This document shows positions 8,998 through 18,228 of a DNA stretch of 64,000 bases, in pieces (positions within the stretch are counted from its first letter, which is position 1; every line of letters starts with the position of its first letter). The DNA lies in NCBI RefSeq assembly GCF_017349315.1, contig NZ_JAFMPP010000001.1:1-64000 (forward strand). The letters run 5' to 3'. The stretch comes from Jiella flava (GTDB taxonomy: Bacteria > Pseudomonadota > Alphaproteobacteria > Rhizobiales > Rhizobiaceae). Position numbers and translations under genes: made by a program. The notes under the pieces were generated by a model that was given only the letters and a program-made list of their open reading frames with translations, had not been told where the DNA came from and did no database searches.

Positions 8998-9426
8998 TCA
9001 GGCCGCCGGTTTCAGATGCGCGTCGGCGATTGCGTTCTTCAACAGAACGAGTTCTTCGTCCTGAGAGACCGGCCGCTCGTCATAGCTGACATGGACGATA
9101 TCAACGGCCGCGGTGGTGGCGCCGAGCTCCAGATGCAGATGCGCCGTGACGCCCGCATGGCGAAATTCCAGCGCCAGGATGATCACTGGAACCTCGCCCC
9201 ATTTCAGCCGCACCTCCCCGCCGTCGGCGAAGCGCAAGACCCCCGGTTTGAGGTACAGTTCGGAGGACGAAGAGACGATATCAGCCAAATTGCCGTAATG
9301 TTCGAGCCGAAGAAACGCCACATAGTCGACAACGTCGACCAGACGAAGCTCGGCAGCCACTTCTTTGATACCGTCGGCGAGCGCACGCTCGCGCGACATG
9401 GTCGATCTTTTTCTGATGTCGAGCAT
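8998..9426 (-). CDS. Conserved-looking protein of unknown function downstream of flhB
   Basis: A 142-residue soluble protein with no signal or membrane segment. It reads ALADGIKEVAAELRLVDVVD, then YVAFLRLEHYGNLADIVSSS, a beta-rich middle (RLKWGEVPVIILALEFRHAG) and HLHLELGATTAAVDIVHVSY. I recognise no family. It starts 2 bases after the flhB stop; an alternative start is MSRERAL at 9399. Its place at the end of the motA-to-flhB operon suggests a motility-linked role, but that is inference from position only. Confidence 0.7.
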   Translation of the reverse strand: MLDIRKRSTMSRERALADGIKEVAAELRLVDVVDYVAFLRLEHYGNLADIVSSSSELYLKPGVLRFADGGEVRLKWGEVPVIILALEFRHAGVTAHLHLELGATTAAVDIVHVSYDERPVSQDEELVLLKNAIADAHLKPAA

Positions 9427-9428
9427 GG

Positions 9429-10514
9429 CTAAGCCGTGGCAACTCCCATTTTGGTTCCCGACCGAGTATACAGATAATAGATGATTTCAGCGACGGCCTT
9501 GAAAAACTGTGGCGGGATCATCTGGTCGATTTCGACATGATCATACATCGACCTTGCCAAGAGCTTGTCTTCGATCACGGGGACGTCATTGCTTTCGGCA
9601 ATCTCGCGAATCTTCAGCGCGACAAGGTCGGTGCCCTTGGCAACGACGACCGGTGCGCCCCCGTCTTCGCGCACGTAGCGCAGCGCGATGGCGTAGTGGG
9701 TCGGGTTGGCAATCACCAGAGTCGCCTTCGGCACGTCGCTCATCATCCGGCGCTTGGCGCGCTCGCGCGCGACCTGCCGCTGGCGGGCTTTGACCATCGG
9801 GTCGCCCTCCATTTGCTTGGCCTCTTCCTTGATCTCCTGCTTGGTCATCATCAGATCACGGCGCCAATGCATGCGCGACAGACCGATATCGGCGGCGACC
9901 AAGAGGATGGTCGCGATCGAAACGCCCGACAGCAGCTTCATCGCCATGTGCAGGATCAGTTCCGGCAACAGGACCGGATCGGCCTGCATGGCCTCCATCA
10001 TCGTTGGGAAACCTGAAACGAGGATCGTCGCGACGACCACGCCAATGGCAATGAACTTGAACATGGCCTTGCCGAACTCCGTTACCCCCTTGAAGCCGAA
10101 GATTCGGCGAAAGCCGGACGCCATCGAAACGTTCGAGGCCTTGGGACGGATCCGCTCAAAATTGATTTGAGGCGGATTTTGCAAAAGCGAGGCCAAAACG
10201 CCGCCGACCATGAGGAACAAGGTCGCGGGGAGAATGAACTGTCCCATCTGGACGGCAAACATCTCAAGAACATGCAGCGCATCGGCACCCGTACCCAGCT
10301 GCCATTGGAGCGGGTTCTCCATCGTCGATTCGAGAGCGAGGAGCAGATGCGCCGCGCCGTCCTTCAGTTGAAAGACGAAGAAGGCCATCGTGGCCAGAAG
10401 AGACGCCAAGATCGGAGCTTCGCGTGAGACCGGAAGGTTCCCCTTCTCGACGGTGTCACGGATTTTCTTTTCCGTCGGCTCTTCTGTCTTTGAGGATCGA
10501 TCCTCGTCCGCCAA
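9429..10514 (-). CDS. flhB: Flagellar export switch protein FlhB
   Basis: Membrane protein of the type III export apparatus that switches substrate class from rod/hook to filament. The 361-residue protein has a charged N-terminus (SKTEEPTEKKIRD), four membrane segments between about 33 and 210 and a cytoplasmic domain. The autocleavage motif NPTH is at residues 270-273, followed by YAIALRY. The C-terminus carries KAVAEIIYYLYTRSG. All key elements are intact. A 106-base gap separates it from fliG. Confidence 0.97.
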   Translation of the reverse strand: MADEDRSSKTEEPTEKKIRDTVEKGNLPVSREAPILASLLATMAFFVFQLKDGAAHLLLALESTMENPLQWQLGTGADALHVLEMFAVQMGQFILPATLFLMVGGVLASLLQNPPQINFERIRPKASNVSMASGFRRIFGFKGVTEFGKAMFKFIAIGVVVATILVSGFPTMMEAMQADPVLLPELILHMAMKLLSGVSIATILLVAADIGLSRMHWRRDLMMTKQEIKEEAKQMEGDPMVKARQRQVARERAKRRMMSDVPKATLVIANPTHYAIALRYVREDGGAPVVVAKGTDLVALKIREIAESNDVPVIEDKLLARSMYDHVEIDQMIPPQFFKAVAEIIYYLYTRSGTKMGVATA

Positions 10515-10620
10515 CGATTTACTCCCTCAAGCCGTTGACGTTGGATGAATTGTAAGGCCGGCGCGTTGGATTAGGGTTGCGCAACAGTTACGATCGCGCC
10601 GACGAGGGCGCGGTGCAGCC

Positions 10621-11673
10621 TCAATCCTCATCGTCCGGCTGCTCACGCAAGGCGAGCTTGCCTTCGCCGGCCAGACGCAAGGCGGTTTTGGCGATGTCGC
10701 GCTTGGCCGCCTCGATCTCGGCCTTCTGGACGGTGGCCTCCTGCTTGAGCTCGGCCTCGGCCATGCGCCGGGCGCGAGCGCCAAGCGAGGACAGAACGAG
10801 TTCGATGATATCGCCGGTGGCACCGCGCAGCGCCCGGATCAAAACGTCCGGCGCCACGGCATCGAACAATGTCAGGCGCGACTTGAGCGGCAGCGACGGC
10901 AGATCGTCGAAGGCAAAGAGCAACTTCTCCAGCGCTTCGGCGTCCTTCGGGCGGTTGGCCCGCAGCGACTCCAGCACCGCGTCGGAGGAATCCTTATCGA
11001 GCCGGTTGACGATCTCGGCAAGGAAGGCGTGGCTGCCGCCCTCTTCCGCGTCACCGGACCCAACCAGGAAATGCCGCCGAATCTGTGTCTCGAGGACCGA
11101 CTGCACGGTCTGGGGCAGCGGCTTCAAGGTCAAGATGCGGGTCATGATGTCGTTGCGCATCGCCGGCTCGAACACACGCACGATCTGCGAGGCCGTCTCC
11201 GGCTGAACACGGGCGAGGATGATCGCCACCATCTGCGGGTGCTCCGGCAGGAGCTTTTCCGCCAGCTTGGTCGGTTCAACCCCGGCGACCGCTTCCCAAA
11301 CGTTGCCATCGCCATTGATCTCGACGAGATCGGCAAGCGCCGTGTCCTGGCTGTCGGGATCGAAGATCGAGATGTACTGCTCGCGCGACAATGCGCTTTC
11401 GAGCAGTTCGGCCATCTCTTTACCGGGCCCGGTCAGTGCCGCGCCGCGCTTGAAGTAGCTTTGAAATTCATCGACGACCTCGTCGATCTGCTCCGGCCCG
11501 ACTGTCGACAAGGCGGCCGCGCTGGCCCGCAGCACCCGAATTTCTTCGGGCGACAGGTGCTTTAAAAGCCGCCCCGCCCCCTCCGCGCCGAGCGCGAGCA
11601 GCAGGATGGCCGCACGCGCGCTGCCGCTTTCGGGCAGGCTCGATTCGTCGGAGAATGAAGCAACGATCGACAT
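10621..11673 (-). CDS. fliG: Flagellar motor switch protein FliG
   Basis: Rotor protein of the C-ring that contacts the stator and the MS ring. The 350-residue protein has the three FliG domains: the N-terminal ARAAILLLALGAEGAGRLLK, the middle EHPQ motif within LLPEHPQMVAIILARV (about residue 145) and a C-terminal domain with FAFDDLPSLPLKSRLTLFDA and LSSLGARARRMAEAEL. The family is about 330-350 long. It is 6 bases downstream of fliN and belongs to the motA-fliM-fliN-fliG-flhB run. Confidence 0.96.
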   Translation of the reverse strand: MSIVASFSDESSLPESGSARAAILLLALGAEGAGRLLKHLSPEEIRVLRASAAALSTVGPEQIDEVVDEFQSYFKRGAALTGPGKEMAELLESALSREQYISIFDPDSQDTALADLVEINGDGNVWEAVAGVEPTKLAEKLLPEHPQMVAIILARVQPETASQIVRVFEPAMRNDIMTRILTLKPLPQTVQSVLETQIRRHFLVGSGDAEEGGSHAFLAEIVNRLDKDSSDAVLESLRANRPKDAEALEKLLFAFDDLPSLPLKSRLTLFDAVAPDVLIRALRGATGDIIELVLSSLGARARRMAEAELKQEATVQKAEIEAAKRDIAKTALRLAGEGKLALREQPDDED

Positions 11674-11679
11674 GATGGC

Positions 11680-12138
11680 CTATGCGGCTCTCGACTTGTG
11701 GGCCTGGAGCTTGGAGCCAGGCTTGGCGACATCGGTGAGGGTGATGCCGAAACGCTGCTCTTCCTTATCGATCACCACGATCTCGCCGCGGGCGACGATG
11801 CGGCCGTTGACGACGACGTCGACGGGATCACCAACCTTGGTGTCGAGCTTGACGACGGCGCCGCGGCCGAGCTTCAGGATGTTCGCGACCGGCATCGTCG
11901 CGGAGCCGAGAACCACCTGCATGGTCACGGGAACGTCCATGACGAGGTCAAGGTCGATATGCTCCGAAGCAGGTTCTGCAGCGACGTGCTCGTCCTCGTC
12001 TTCCTCATCGGCATCCCCGCCCAGACCGGCCATTGCAGCCGACGGATCAAAGCCCGACGGCGTCTGGAAATCGCCGAGTTCGGAATCCTCGTCCTCGTCG
12101 GACTCTTCAAGATCAAGGTCGAGTTCGGAGTCAATCAT
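11680..12138 (-). CDS. fliN: Flagellar motor switch protein FliN
   Basis: C-ring protein of 152 residues. The first 65 or so are very acidic and low-complexity (LDLDLEESDEDEDSELGDF). The SpoA domain fills about 66-145: VMDVPVTMQVVLGSATMPV, ILKLGRGAVVKLDTKVGDPV, NGRIVARGEIVVIDKE and GITLTDV. It lies between the unknown membrane gene and fliG. The long acidic N-terminus is longer than in enterobacteria and typical of the alphaproteobacterial form. Confidence 0.96.
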   Translation of the reverse strand: MIDSELDLDLEESDEDEDSELGDFQTPSGFDPSAAMAGLGGDADEEDEDEHVAAEPASEHIDLDLVMDVPVTMQVVLGSATMPVANILKLGRGAVVKLDTKVGDPVDVVVNGRIVARGEIVVIDKEEQRFGITLTDVAKPGSKLQAHKSRAA

Positions 12139-12205
12139 GGCTCACTCTTTTCAAGGTCATAGGGCCGACGACCGAACTGGCCGCATCATGCCGCACGGGT
12201 TTGGA

Positions 12206-12589
12206 TTAGCGGGCCAGACTGGCGTGAAGCCTGTCATGAACCTCGGCGAAAATGTCGCGATACGGATCATGCACGGCCGTTGCGCCCGTATTGGCCGCGA
12301 CGTGGACCTGCGGCTCAACCCGGGCGTCGGCGACAAGACCGGAAAGTTCGTCGGCCAAGCCACGGGCCTCGACCACCCGGCACTCCAAATCGCGGGCGGT
12401 TTCGATGCCCTCGTGCCGCATCGCCACCAGCGCTTCGGCGGCGCGATTGAGCGACAATTCGGCATTGGCGATCGCCTCGGCAAGGCCGGTGTCGCGCAAC
12501 GCGCGCAGCTCCTTGTGCAGCCGCCCGCAACGCATCGCCGTGACGACCAGCGCGATCACCAGCAGGAAATCAATCAGATAGGATGTCAT
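12206..12589 (-). CDS. Small membrane-anchored protein of unknown function between fliM and fliN
   Basis: A 127-residue protein with an N-terminal transmembrane helix (about residues 3-20, YLIDFLLVIALVVTAM). A long charged helical region follows (HKELRALRDTGLAEAIANAE onward), probably a coiled coil, with a C-terminal tail PYRDIFAEVHDRLHASLAR. Its start lies inside fliM (20-base overlap), so expression is tied to the switch genes. I do not recognise the family. Position and topology fit a membrane-associated factor of C-ring or motor assembly, which is inference. Confidence 0.75.
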   Translation of the reverse strand: MTSYLIDFLLVIALVVTAMRCGRLHKELRALRDTGLAEAIANAELSLNRAAEALVAMRHEGIETARDLECRVVEARGLADELSGLVADARVEPQVHVAANTGATAVHDPYRDIFAEVHDRLHASLAR

Positions 12590-13508
12590 CGATGAACTCC
12601 TGTTCGGGATCGATTCGCTCTTCCACCCGCACGACGTAATTGTCGCGGGAGCGGCCGACCTGGGCGCGGAACAGCGGCCGGTCCTCGCATTCGAGCGGAA
12701 TGAGGCTGGTCAGTCCGACATCGAGCTCGACCGTCGCCCCAACCGTGAAACGGGCGACCGCCGACAAGGGGATCTTCTTCTTGCACAGCACCGCCTCAAC
12801 CCTGAGATCGCTTTGGGCAAAGCTGGCTTCGATCCCCTTGCGCCAGGCGTCGTCGATGTCGATTGCCGGCTTCTTCGGCACGTCGGTGAGGAAGCGGCGA
12901 TGAGGGGTGAAGAACGACAGCGGCATGGCGACCGCAATCGGCGCGGCGAATGCCCCCATGGCGATCTCGAAGCGGAAGACGAAATAGCGCTCTGGCTCGT
13001 CGCCGATCGTCTGCGCAAGATCGGCGGCCGAGCCAAAATCGCCGAGCGACAATTCGAAGTCGGCCATCGCCTTGAAGACCCGCACGCCCGTCTCCATCAC
13101 CCGGGCAAAACACAGGCGCATGAAATGCTTGTCGAGGGCCGTCGGCTCACGCGACTTGGCGAGATCCTCCGAAGGCTCGCAGCCGAGGAAGCTCGCAATA
13201 ATCACTTCGATCGTCTTGCGGTCGGCGATGACGTAGCCCGGGCGGATGAAGCGGTTGGACAGAAGCGGTGCGATCAGCGCGTCGGCCAGCGCGGCATCAT
13301 CCGCGTCCGGCGGGTTCTCGACCTCGCACTGCTGATAGCTGACCGCGATCGGCCGCGAGGCGAGTTCTCGCAGCCGGCCGTTCAGATCGTCTTCCCAGGC
13401 CTCGCACAGATACGGCAGGCGTGACAGCTTGGCGGGGTTGAGCTCGGTGGCGCTCTTTAGGCGGGCATGAATTTCCGCAGGACCGGATGCGAAGGCGACG
13501 TCGCTCAT
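12570..13508 (-). CDS. fliM: Flagellar motor switch protein FliM
   Basis: C-ring protein that links CheY-P binding to rotation switching. The product is 312 residues from the ATG at 13508 (MSDVAFASG), 4 bases after the motA stop; an upstream in-frame GTG at 13529 would overlap motA. The middle domain has RFIRPGYVIADRKTIEVIIA and VFRFEIAMGAFAAPIAVAMP. The C-terminal SpoA-like domain has LSAVARFTVGATVELDVGL and RPLFRAQVGRSRDNYVVRVE. Similarity to enterobacterial FliM is modest, as expected for this order; the context (motA, fliN, fliG) settles the call. Confidence 0.9.
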   Translation of the reverse strand: MSDVAFASGPAEIHARLKSATELNPAKLSRLPYLCEAWEDDLNGRLRELASRPIAVSYQQCEVENPPDADDAALADALIAPLLSNRFIRPGYVIADRKTIEVIIASFLGCEPSEDLAKSREPTALDKHFMRLCFARVMETGVRVFKAMADFELSLGDFGSAADLAQTIGDEPERYFVFRFEIAMGAFAAPIAVAMPLSFFTPHRRFLTDVPKKPAIDIDDAWRKGIEASFAQSDLRVEAVLCKKKIPLSAVARFTVGATVELDVGLTSLIPLECEDRPLFRAQVGRSRDNYVVRVEERIDPEQEFIDDILSD

Positions 13509-13512
13509 GGCG

Positions 13513-14376
13513 TCAAGCACCCGCGCCACCGCCGATGGTCTCGTTTTCGACCTGGTCGATGCTCGGGCGGTCCGCCGCCGAGATCACCTTGCGGCCGTAT
13601 TCGAGCGCCACCTGAGGCATCGCGCCATTCATGTAGGCGATCAGCGTCGCCTTCACGATGACAAAGACGCGAACCTTCTTTTCGCGGACATATTTGATCT
13701 TTGCGGCAATCGGCGCGAACACCCCGTAGGAGAAGAAGATGCCGGCGAAGGTGCCGACCAGGGCAGCGCCGATCAGATGGCCGAGCACCTCCGGCGACTG
13801 GTCGAGGGCACCCATCGCCTTGATGACGCCGAGAACCGCGGCGACGATGCCGATCGCCGGCAGGCCGTCGGCCACATCCTGCAGCGCGTGCTTGGCCTTG
13901 AGCAGGTCGTGGTGGATGGTCTGGATCTCTTCCTCCATCAGCGCCTCGATCTCGTGGGGCCGGGCGTTGCCGATGATAATCAACCGCGCATAGTCACAGA
14001 TAAAGTGGAGCATCGGCGTATCCTTAATGATGTTCGGATAGGCCTGGAAAATCGTCGATTCCGCTGGGTCGTCGATATGGGCTTCGACCTCGCTGCGCGA
14101 CTTCGAGCGCATCTCGCGCATCAGATTGTGCAGAAGGCCGAGGACCTCGAGATAGTCCTTCTGCTTCGGCACTTTGTTCTTGAAGGCGTCGCCCATCGCC
14201 TTGCCGGTGTCCTTGATGGTCTTGCCCGAGTTGGAAATCACGAAGGTCCCGAGCGAAGTGCCCAGAATGATGATGTATTCGAAGGGCTGGACGAGCACCG
14301 AGAGATGGCCGCCCATCGCGGTGAAGCCGCCGAGAAGGCAGCCCAAAGCCACGACCAGTCCGATGAGAATTCCCAT
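13513..14376 (-). CDS. motA: Flagellar stator protein MotA
   Basis: Proton-channel subunit of the motor stator, paired with MotB. The 287-residue protein starts [20 protein letters not shown] and has four membrane segments (about 2-22, 30-48, 165-188, 198-220). The conserved [20 protein letters not shown] leads into segment three, and the cytoplasmic loop has [17 protein letters not shown]. motB is not in the window; in rhizobia it lies in a separate operon. This is the first gene of the minus-strand switch operon and is divergent from flgF. Confidence 0.96.
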   Translation of the reverse strand: MGILIGLVVALGCLLGGFTAMGGHLSVLVQPFEYIIILGTSLGTFVISNSGKTIKDTGKAMGDAFKNKVPKQKDYLEVLGLLHNLMREMRSKSRSEVEAHIDDPAESTIFQAYPNIIKDTPMLHFICDYARLIIIGNARPHEIEALMEEEIQTIHHDLLKAKHALQDVADGLPAIGIVAAVLGVIKAMGALDQSPEVLGHLIGAALVGTFAGIFFSYGVFAPIAAKIKYVREKKVRVFVIVKATLIAYMNGAMPQVALEYGRKVISAADRPSIDQVENETIGGGAGA

Positions 14377-14599
14377 TTCGCCCTCGAAAACGCGTTGTTC
14401 TGGACACTGGCCTAAGACACAAGCGCTTGTGCGAGCCTTATCCGAAGCGCCGATACGTCACATCCGAAGTCATCGGACTCTCAACGGGCCAGTCTGAGAC
14501 AAGGCTGGGCAGGCAGGTTGCCATCGTCCGGAAGGGAATACGCCCTTTTCACTCCGGCGTTTTCCGCGGCAATCGATTTCCACTGCGAAGAGGATGACA
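14377..14599. promoter_or_regulatory. Divergent promoter region between motA and flgF
   Basis: A 223-base region between two outward-reading flagellar transcription units, so it must hold both promoters. An AAGAGG ribosome-binding site for flgF is seen at 14588-14593. No gene and no recognisable sigma-factor consensus were found. Confidence 0.4.
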
Positions 14600-15337
14600 A
14601 TGCAGTCTTCGCTCCCAGTCGCGCTCTCGGCCCAGATGGCGATCGAGCGCCGGCTCGACACCCTGGCCAACAACCTCGCGAACATTCGGACTGTCGGCTT
14701 CCGTGCCGAAGAGGTGAAGTTTGACGAGATGCTGAAACCAGGCGACGGCTTCGGCGCCCCTTCGGTCAGCATGGCCTCCGAGGGCAAGAGCTTTATCTCG
14801 ACGCGCAACGGCGAGTTGACCCAGACCGGCAATCCGCTCGACATGGCAGTATCGGGCGACGCCTATTTCGCTTTTCAGGGGGCAAACGGCGCCACCGTCT
14901 ACACCCGCGACGGGCGCATGCGCATCAATCAAGGCGGTACGATCGAAACCCTCACCGGCCATCCGCTACTCGATGCCGGCGGCGCACAGCTGCAGGTCGA
15001 TCCGAATGGCGGGGCGGTCACGATTGCCCGCGATGGCATGATCACCCAGAACGGCCGCCAGCTCGGCGCCGTCGGTCTGTTTTCGATCCCGGCAACCGCC
15101 AAGCTGACACGCTCCGATACGTCTGGCGTCATCCCCGATCAGCCGGCGCAGCCGGCGCTCGACTTTTCCCGCGTCGGCGTCATGCAGGGCTTTGTCGAGG
15201 GCTCGAACGTCAATCCGATCATGGAGATGACCCGGTTGATCGCCTTGCAGCGCGCTTTCGAAAACGCCGCCAACCTCACCCAAACCAATGAGCACAGCCT
15301 CGGCGAAGCCATCCAGACACTGGGGAATCCGAAGTGA
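14600..15337 (+). CDS. flgF: Flagellar proximal rod protein FlgF
   Basis: Rod subunit of 245 residues. The N-terminus has LPVALSAQMAIERRLDTLAN and the rod motif NNLANIRTVGFRAEEVKF. The middle has SGDAYFAFQGANGATVYTRD. The C-terminus has EGSNVNPIMEMTRLIALQRA, as in FlgF/FlgG. The ATG at 14600 is chosen because AAGAGG lies 6 bases before it; the ATG two codons upstream touches that site. The stop overlaps the fliI start by 4 bases. Confidence 0.93.
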   Translation: MQSSLPVALSAQMAIERRLDTLANNLANIRTVGFRAEEVKFDEMLKPGDGFGAPSVSMASEGKSFISTRNGELTQTGNPLDMAVSGDAYFAFQGANGATVYTRDGRMRINQGGTIETLTGHPLLDAGGAQLQVDPNGGAVTIARDGMITQNGRQLGAVGLFSIPATAKLTRSDTSGVIPDQPAQPALDFSRVGVMQGFVEGSNVNPIMEMTRLIALQRAFENAANLTQTNEHSLGEAIQTLGNPK

Positions 15338-16677
15338 GCCTGACCAGCGAGAAGACCCCCGATCTCGCCGCCCGGCTCGATGCACCGCGCCTCGCCGTGT
15401 CTGGCCGAATCGTCGATGTCGGCTCGCAGGCGTTCCGGGTCGCGGGGCTGTCGCCCTTCGTCCGGCTCGGCGATTGCATCGCCTGCCCCGGCAGCGGCGG
15501 TGAGGAGATCGGCGAGGTCGTTCGCATCGAATCCGACAGCCTGACGGTCAAGCCCTTTGGCATTCGCTCGACGCTCGGCGTGAAAAGCCCGGCCCGGCGC
15601 ATCGGCCCCTACACGGTCGCCCCGACCAACGACTGGAAGGGCCGCGTAGTCAACGCTTTCGGGCAACCGGTCGACGGCCGCGGCCCACTGGAGAAGGGCG
15701 AAGAGGAGCGGATCGCCGACGGCTCACCGCCCCCAGCCTTGAAGCGCGGACGGGTTGGCCAGGCGGTGCAGACCGGTATTCGCACCATCGATATCTTCAC
15801 CCCGCTGGTGAAGGGGCAGCGGATCGGCATTTTCGCCGGCTCGGGCGTCGGCAAGTCGACCCTGATGGGCATGCTGTCGCGGGCCGAGGGCTTCGACACG
15901 GCGGTCGTCGCGCTGGTCGGCGAGCGCGGCCGCGAAGTGCGCGAATTCCTCGAAGAAACCATGGCCGGCGGCCTCGACAAGCTGGTCACGGTGGTCGCGA
16001 CCGGCGACGAGAGCCCGATGATGCGGCGCCTCGCCCCGAAAACCGCGACCGCCATCGCCGAATACTATCGCGACCGAGGCGAAAACGTCCTTCTGATCAT
16101 CGACAGCGTCACGCGCCTTGCCCACGCGGCGCGCGACGTCGCGCTGGCGGCCGGCGAGCCGCCGGTGGCGCGCGGCTACCCGCCCAGCGTCTTTTCCGAA
16201 CTGCCGCAGCTTTTGGAACGGGCGGGGCCCGGTCTGGAGGGCTCGGGCACGATCACCGGCGTGTTCTCGGTGCTGGTCGACGGCGACGACCACAACGACC
16301 CGATCGCCGATGCGATCCGCGGCACGCTCGACGGCCATATCGTGCTCGACCGGGCGATCGCCGAACAGGGCCGCTTTCCGGCCGTCGACGTGCTGAAGTC
16401 GATCTCACGTCTCGCCGATCGCGCCTGGAACGCCCAGGAGCGCGAACTGGTAACGCGGCTGCGGGCGATGGTCGCTCGCTTCGAGGACACCCGCGATCTG
16501 CGCCTTCTCGGCGGCTACACCCGCGGGTCTGACGCCACCCTCGACCAGGCGGTGGATCTGGTGCCGCACATCTACGACTTTCTGATCCAGGCCCCCGGCT
16601 CCCAGGCCTCACCCAATCCCTTCAAGGATCTGTCGAAGAAGCTCAAGGAAACGTTTGCGCCGCCACCGGCGGCGTGA
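15334..16677 (+). CDS. fliI: Flagellum-specific ATPase FliI
   Basis: ATPase of the flagellar export apparatus, delivering substrates to the gate. The 447-residue protein starts at a GTG overlapping the flgF stop. The P-loop AGSGVGKST is at residues 168-176, VLLIIDSVTRLAHAARDVAL is the Walker B region and GYPPSVFSELPQLLERAG a hallmark of the F1/FliI family. The C-terminus has ATLDQAVDLVPHIYDFL. Length matches FliI (about 440-460). fliH and fliJ are not adjacent. Confidence 0.97.
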   Translation: MSLTSEKTPDLAARLDAPRLAVSGRIVDVGSQAFRVAGLSPFVRLGDCIACPGSGGEEIGEVVRIESDSLTVKPFGIRSTLGVKSPARRIGPYTVAPTNDWKGRVVNAFGQPVDGRGPLEKGEEERIADGSPPPALKRGRVGQAVQTGIRTIDIFTPLVKGQRIGIFAGSGVGKSTLMGMLSRAEGFDTAVVALVGERGREVREFLEETMAGGLDKLVTVVATGDESPMMRRLAPKTATAIAEYYRDRGENVLLIIDSVTRLAHAARDVALAAGEPPVARGYPPSVFSELPQLLERAGPGLEGSGTITGVFSVLVDGDDHNDPIADAIRGTLDGHIVLDRAIAEQGRFPAVDVLKSISRLADRAWNAQERELVTRLRAMVARFEDTRDLRLLGGYTRGSDATLDQAVDLVPHIYDFLIQAPGSQASPNPFKDLSKKLKETFAPPPAA

Positions 16678-16719
16678 CACGACCGGCCAAAGGGCCGAGG
16701 CCGTCGCCGCCTTTCCAAA

Positions 16720-16745
16720 GCCCGGCCCTCACGCCGGGCCTTTTT
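16720..16745 (+). terminator. Intrinsic terminator after fliI
   Basis: GCCCGGC (16720-16726) and GCCGGGC (16733-16739) form a perfect 7-bp stem with a 6-base loop, followed by CTTTTTC. It lies about 40 bases after the fliI stop and closes the flgF-fliI unit. Confidence 0.85.
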
Positions 16746-17045
16746 CTGTTCGCCCCGATCAGGACAACCCGCGCACCAGAAGCCGGCCAAACTGAAACCT
16801 TCCCGCAACGCAACGGCACGATGAGACGCCGGTCGTGCTGTTCGACCGTTGCCCAAATTGCGATCAGCAGGTCTGTCGAAAACCTGACTTTTTTGATGGC
16901 TTTTATTACTCAGTTTTTCGAGTCGGCATGGCCCTCGGCTTGGCTTGCTATTTCCCACCTTGGCGCCTTGGCGCATTAGATCGGCGCTCCACTTGGCCCC
17001 GTTGACGGCTGCCCCATCGCAATCACACTCTCAAGGCAGGACACG
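16746..17045 (+). promoter_or_regulatory. Leader region of the MetE-like gene
   Basis: A 300-base gene-free region. An AT-rich patch at 16875-16922 has inverted arms TCGAAAAC and GTTTTTCGA flanking T-rich sequence, then a GC-rich leader with a doubled TTGGCGCC/TTGGCGCA. A promoter or control site for the methyltransferase gene is likely. I looked for SAM-II-type riboswitch features and did not see them. Confidence 0.3.
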
Positions 17046-18161
17046 ATGACCCCACCTCCGTTCAAGGCCGATCATGTCGGCAGCTTCCTGCGGCCCGAGC
17101 GCCTGCAAGCGGCCCGCGCCGCTTTCGCCGATGGCAAGCTTGCCGCAGAAGAGCTGCGCGCCCTCGAGGACGACTGCATTCGCACGGTGGTCAAGCGCCA
17201 GCAGGATGTCGGCCTCAAAGGGATCACCGACGGTGAATTCCGTCGCACCTTCTTCCATGTGGATTTTCTGGAAAAGCTCGATGGCGTCGACGTCACCTAT
17301 GGCGAATTCAAGACCCATTTCCGCAAGGATGACGGCACCGAGGTCGGCTTCGCGCCGCCGACCATGCACATCAACGAGAAGATCACCCACGCGCAGCCGA
17401 TCCAGGGCGCCGATTTCGACTTTCTGAAATCGGTGGTCACCGAAACGCCGAAGGTCTCGATCCCGGCGCCCTCGATGCTGCATTTCCGCGGTGGGCGCGA
17501 CGCCATCTCGAAGAGCGCCTATCCGGACCTGGAAGCCTTCTATGACGATCTGACCACCGCCTATCGCGCGGAAATCCAGGATCTCGCCGATCGCGGCTGC
17601 CGCTATCTGCAGATGGACGACACCAATCTTGCCTATCTCTGCGACCTGGAAATCCGCGAGCGCACCGCCAAACGCGGCGACGATCCGGACGATCTGACCC
17701 GTCTCTACTGCAAGCTGGTCAATGACGCGATCAAGGATCGCCCGTCCGACATGGTGATCTCGGTGCATCTGTGCCGCGGCAACTTCAAGAGCGCCTGGGT
17801 TGCGAAAGGCGGCTACGAGCCGGTCGCCGAAATCCTGTTCAACGAAATGGCGATCGACGGCTTCTTCCTCGAATATGATGACGAGCGCTCCGGCGATTTC
17901 GCGCCGCTGCGCCACATGCCGAAAGGCAAGACGGTGGTGCTCGGCCTGATGTCGTCGAAGTCGGCGGCCGTCGAGCCGGCCGATCGCGTCAAACGGCGCA
18001 TCGACGAGGCCGCGCAATTCGTCGACCTCGACCAATGCGCCCTGTCGCACCAATGCGGCTTTTCCTCCACCGCACACGGCAACGATCTTTCGGAGGACGA
18101 CCAGTGGCGCAAGCTGGAGCGCTGCGTCGAGGTCGCGAACGCCGTCTGGGGCAAGGTGTAA
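17046..18161 (+). CDS. MetE C-terminal-domain-like cobalamin-independent methyltransferase
   Basis: A 371-residue single-domain protein of the UROD/MetE-like barrel family, about the size of the catalytic C-terminal half of MetE. The zinc-ligand pattern is intact: His241 and Cys243 in HLCRGN, and Cys337 in SHQCGFSS, with an acidic residue near 276. The N-terminus KADHVGSFLRP is typical of YxjG/YxjH-type paralogues. It probably transfers a methyl group to homocysteine or a related thiol from a donor that cannot be fixed from sequence. It stands alone and faces the OYE gene. Confidence 0.85.
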   Translation: MTPPPFKADHVGSFLRPERLQAARAAFADGKLAAEELRALEDDCIRTVVKRQQDVGLKGITDGEFRRTFFHVDFLEKLDGVDVTYGEFKTHFRKDDGTEVGFAPPTMHINEKITHAQPIQGADFDFLKSVVTETPKVSIPAPSMLHFRGGRDAISKSAYPDLEAFYDDLTTAYRAEIQDLADRGCRYLQMDDTNLAYLCDLEIRERTAKRGDDPDDLTRLYCKLVNDAIKDRPSDMVISVHLCRGNFKSAWVAKGGYEPVAEILFNEMAIDGFFLEYDDERSGDFAPLRHMPKGKTVVLGLMSSKSAAVEPADRVKRRIDEAAQFVDLDQCALSHQCGFSSTAHGNDLSEDDQWRKLERCVEVANAVWGKV

Positions 18162-18228
18162 GCCCAACTGCGTCTTAAACGACAAGGCCCATTCCGCTCA
18201 GCTCAGCAGAACCGTGTTGCAACTGGTG

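Noticed and set aside
16876-17045. Possible SAM-responsive riboswitch before the MetE-like gene
   Set aside because: The leader was compared with remembered SAM-II and cobalamin riboswitch core sequences and no match was seen.
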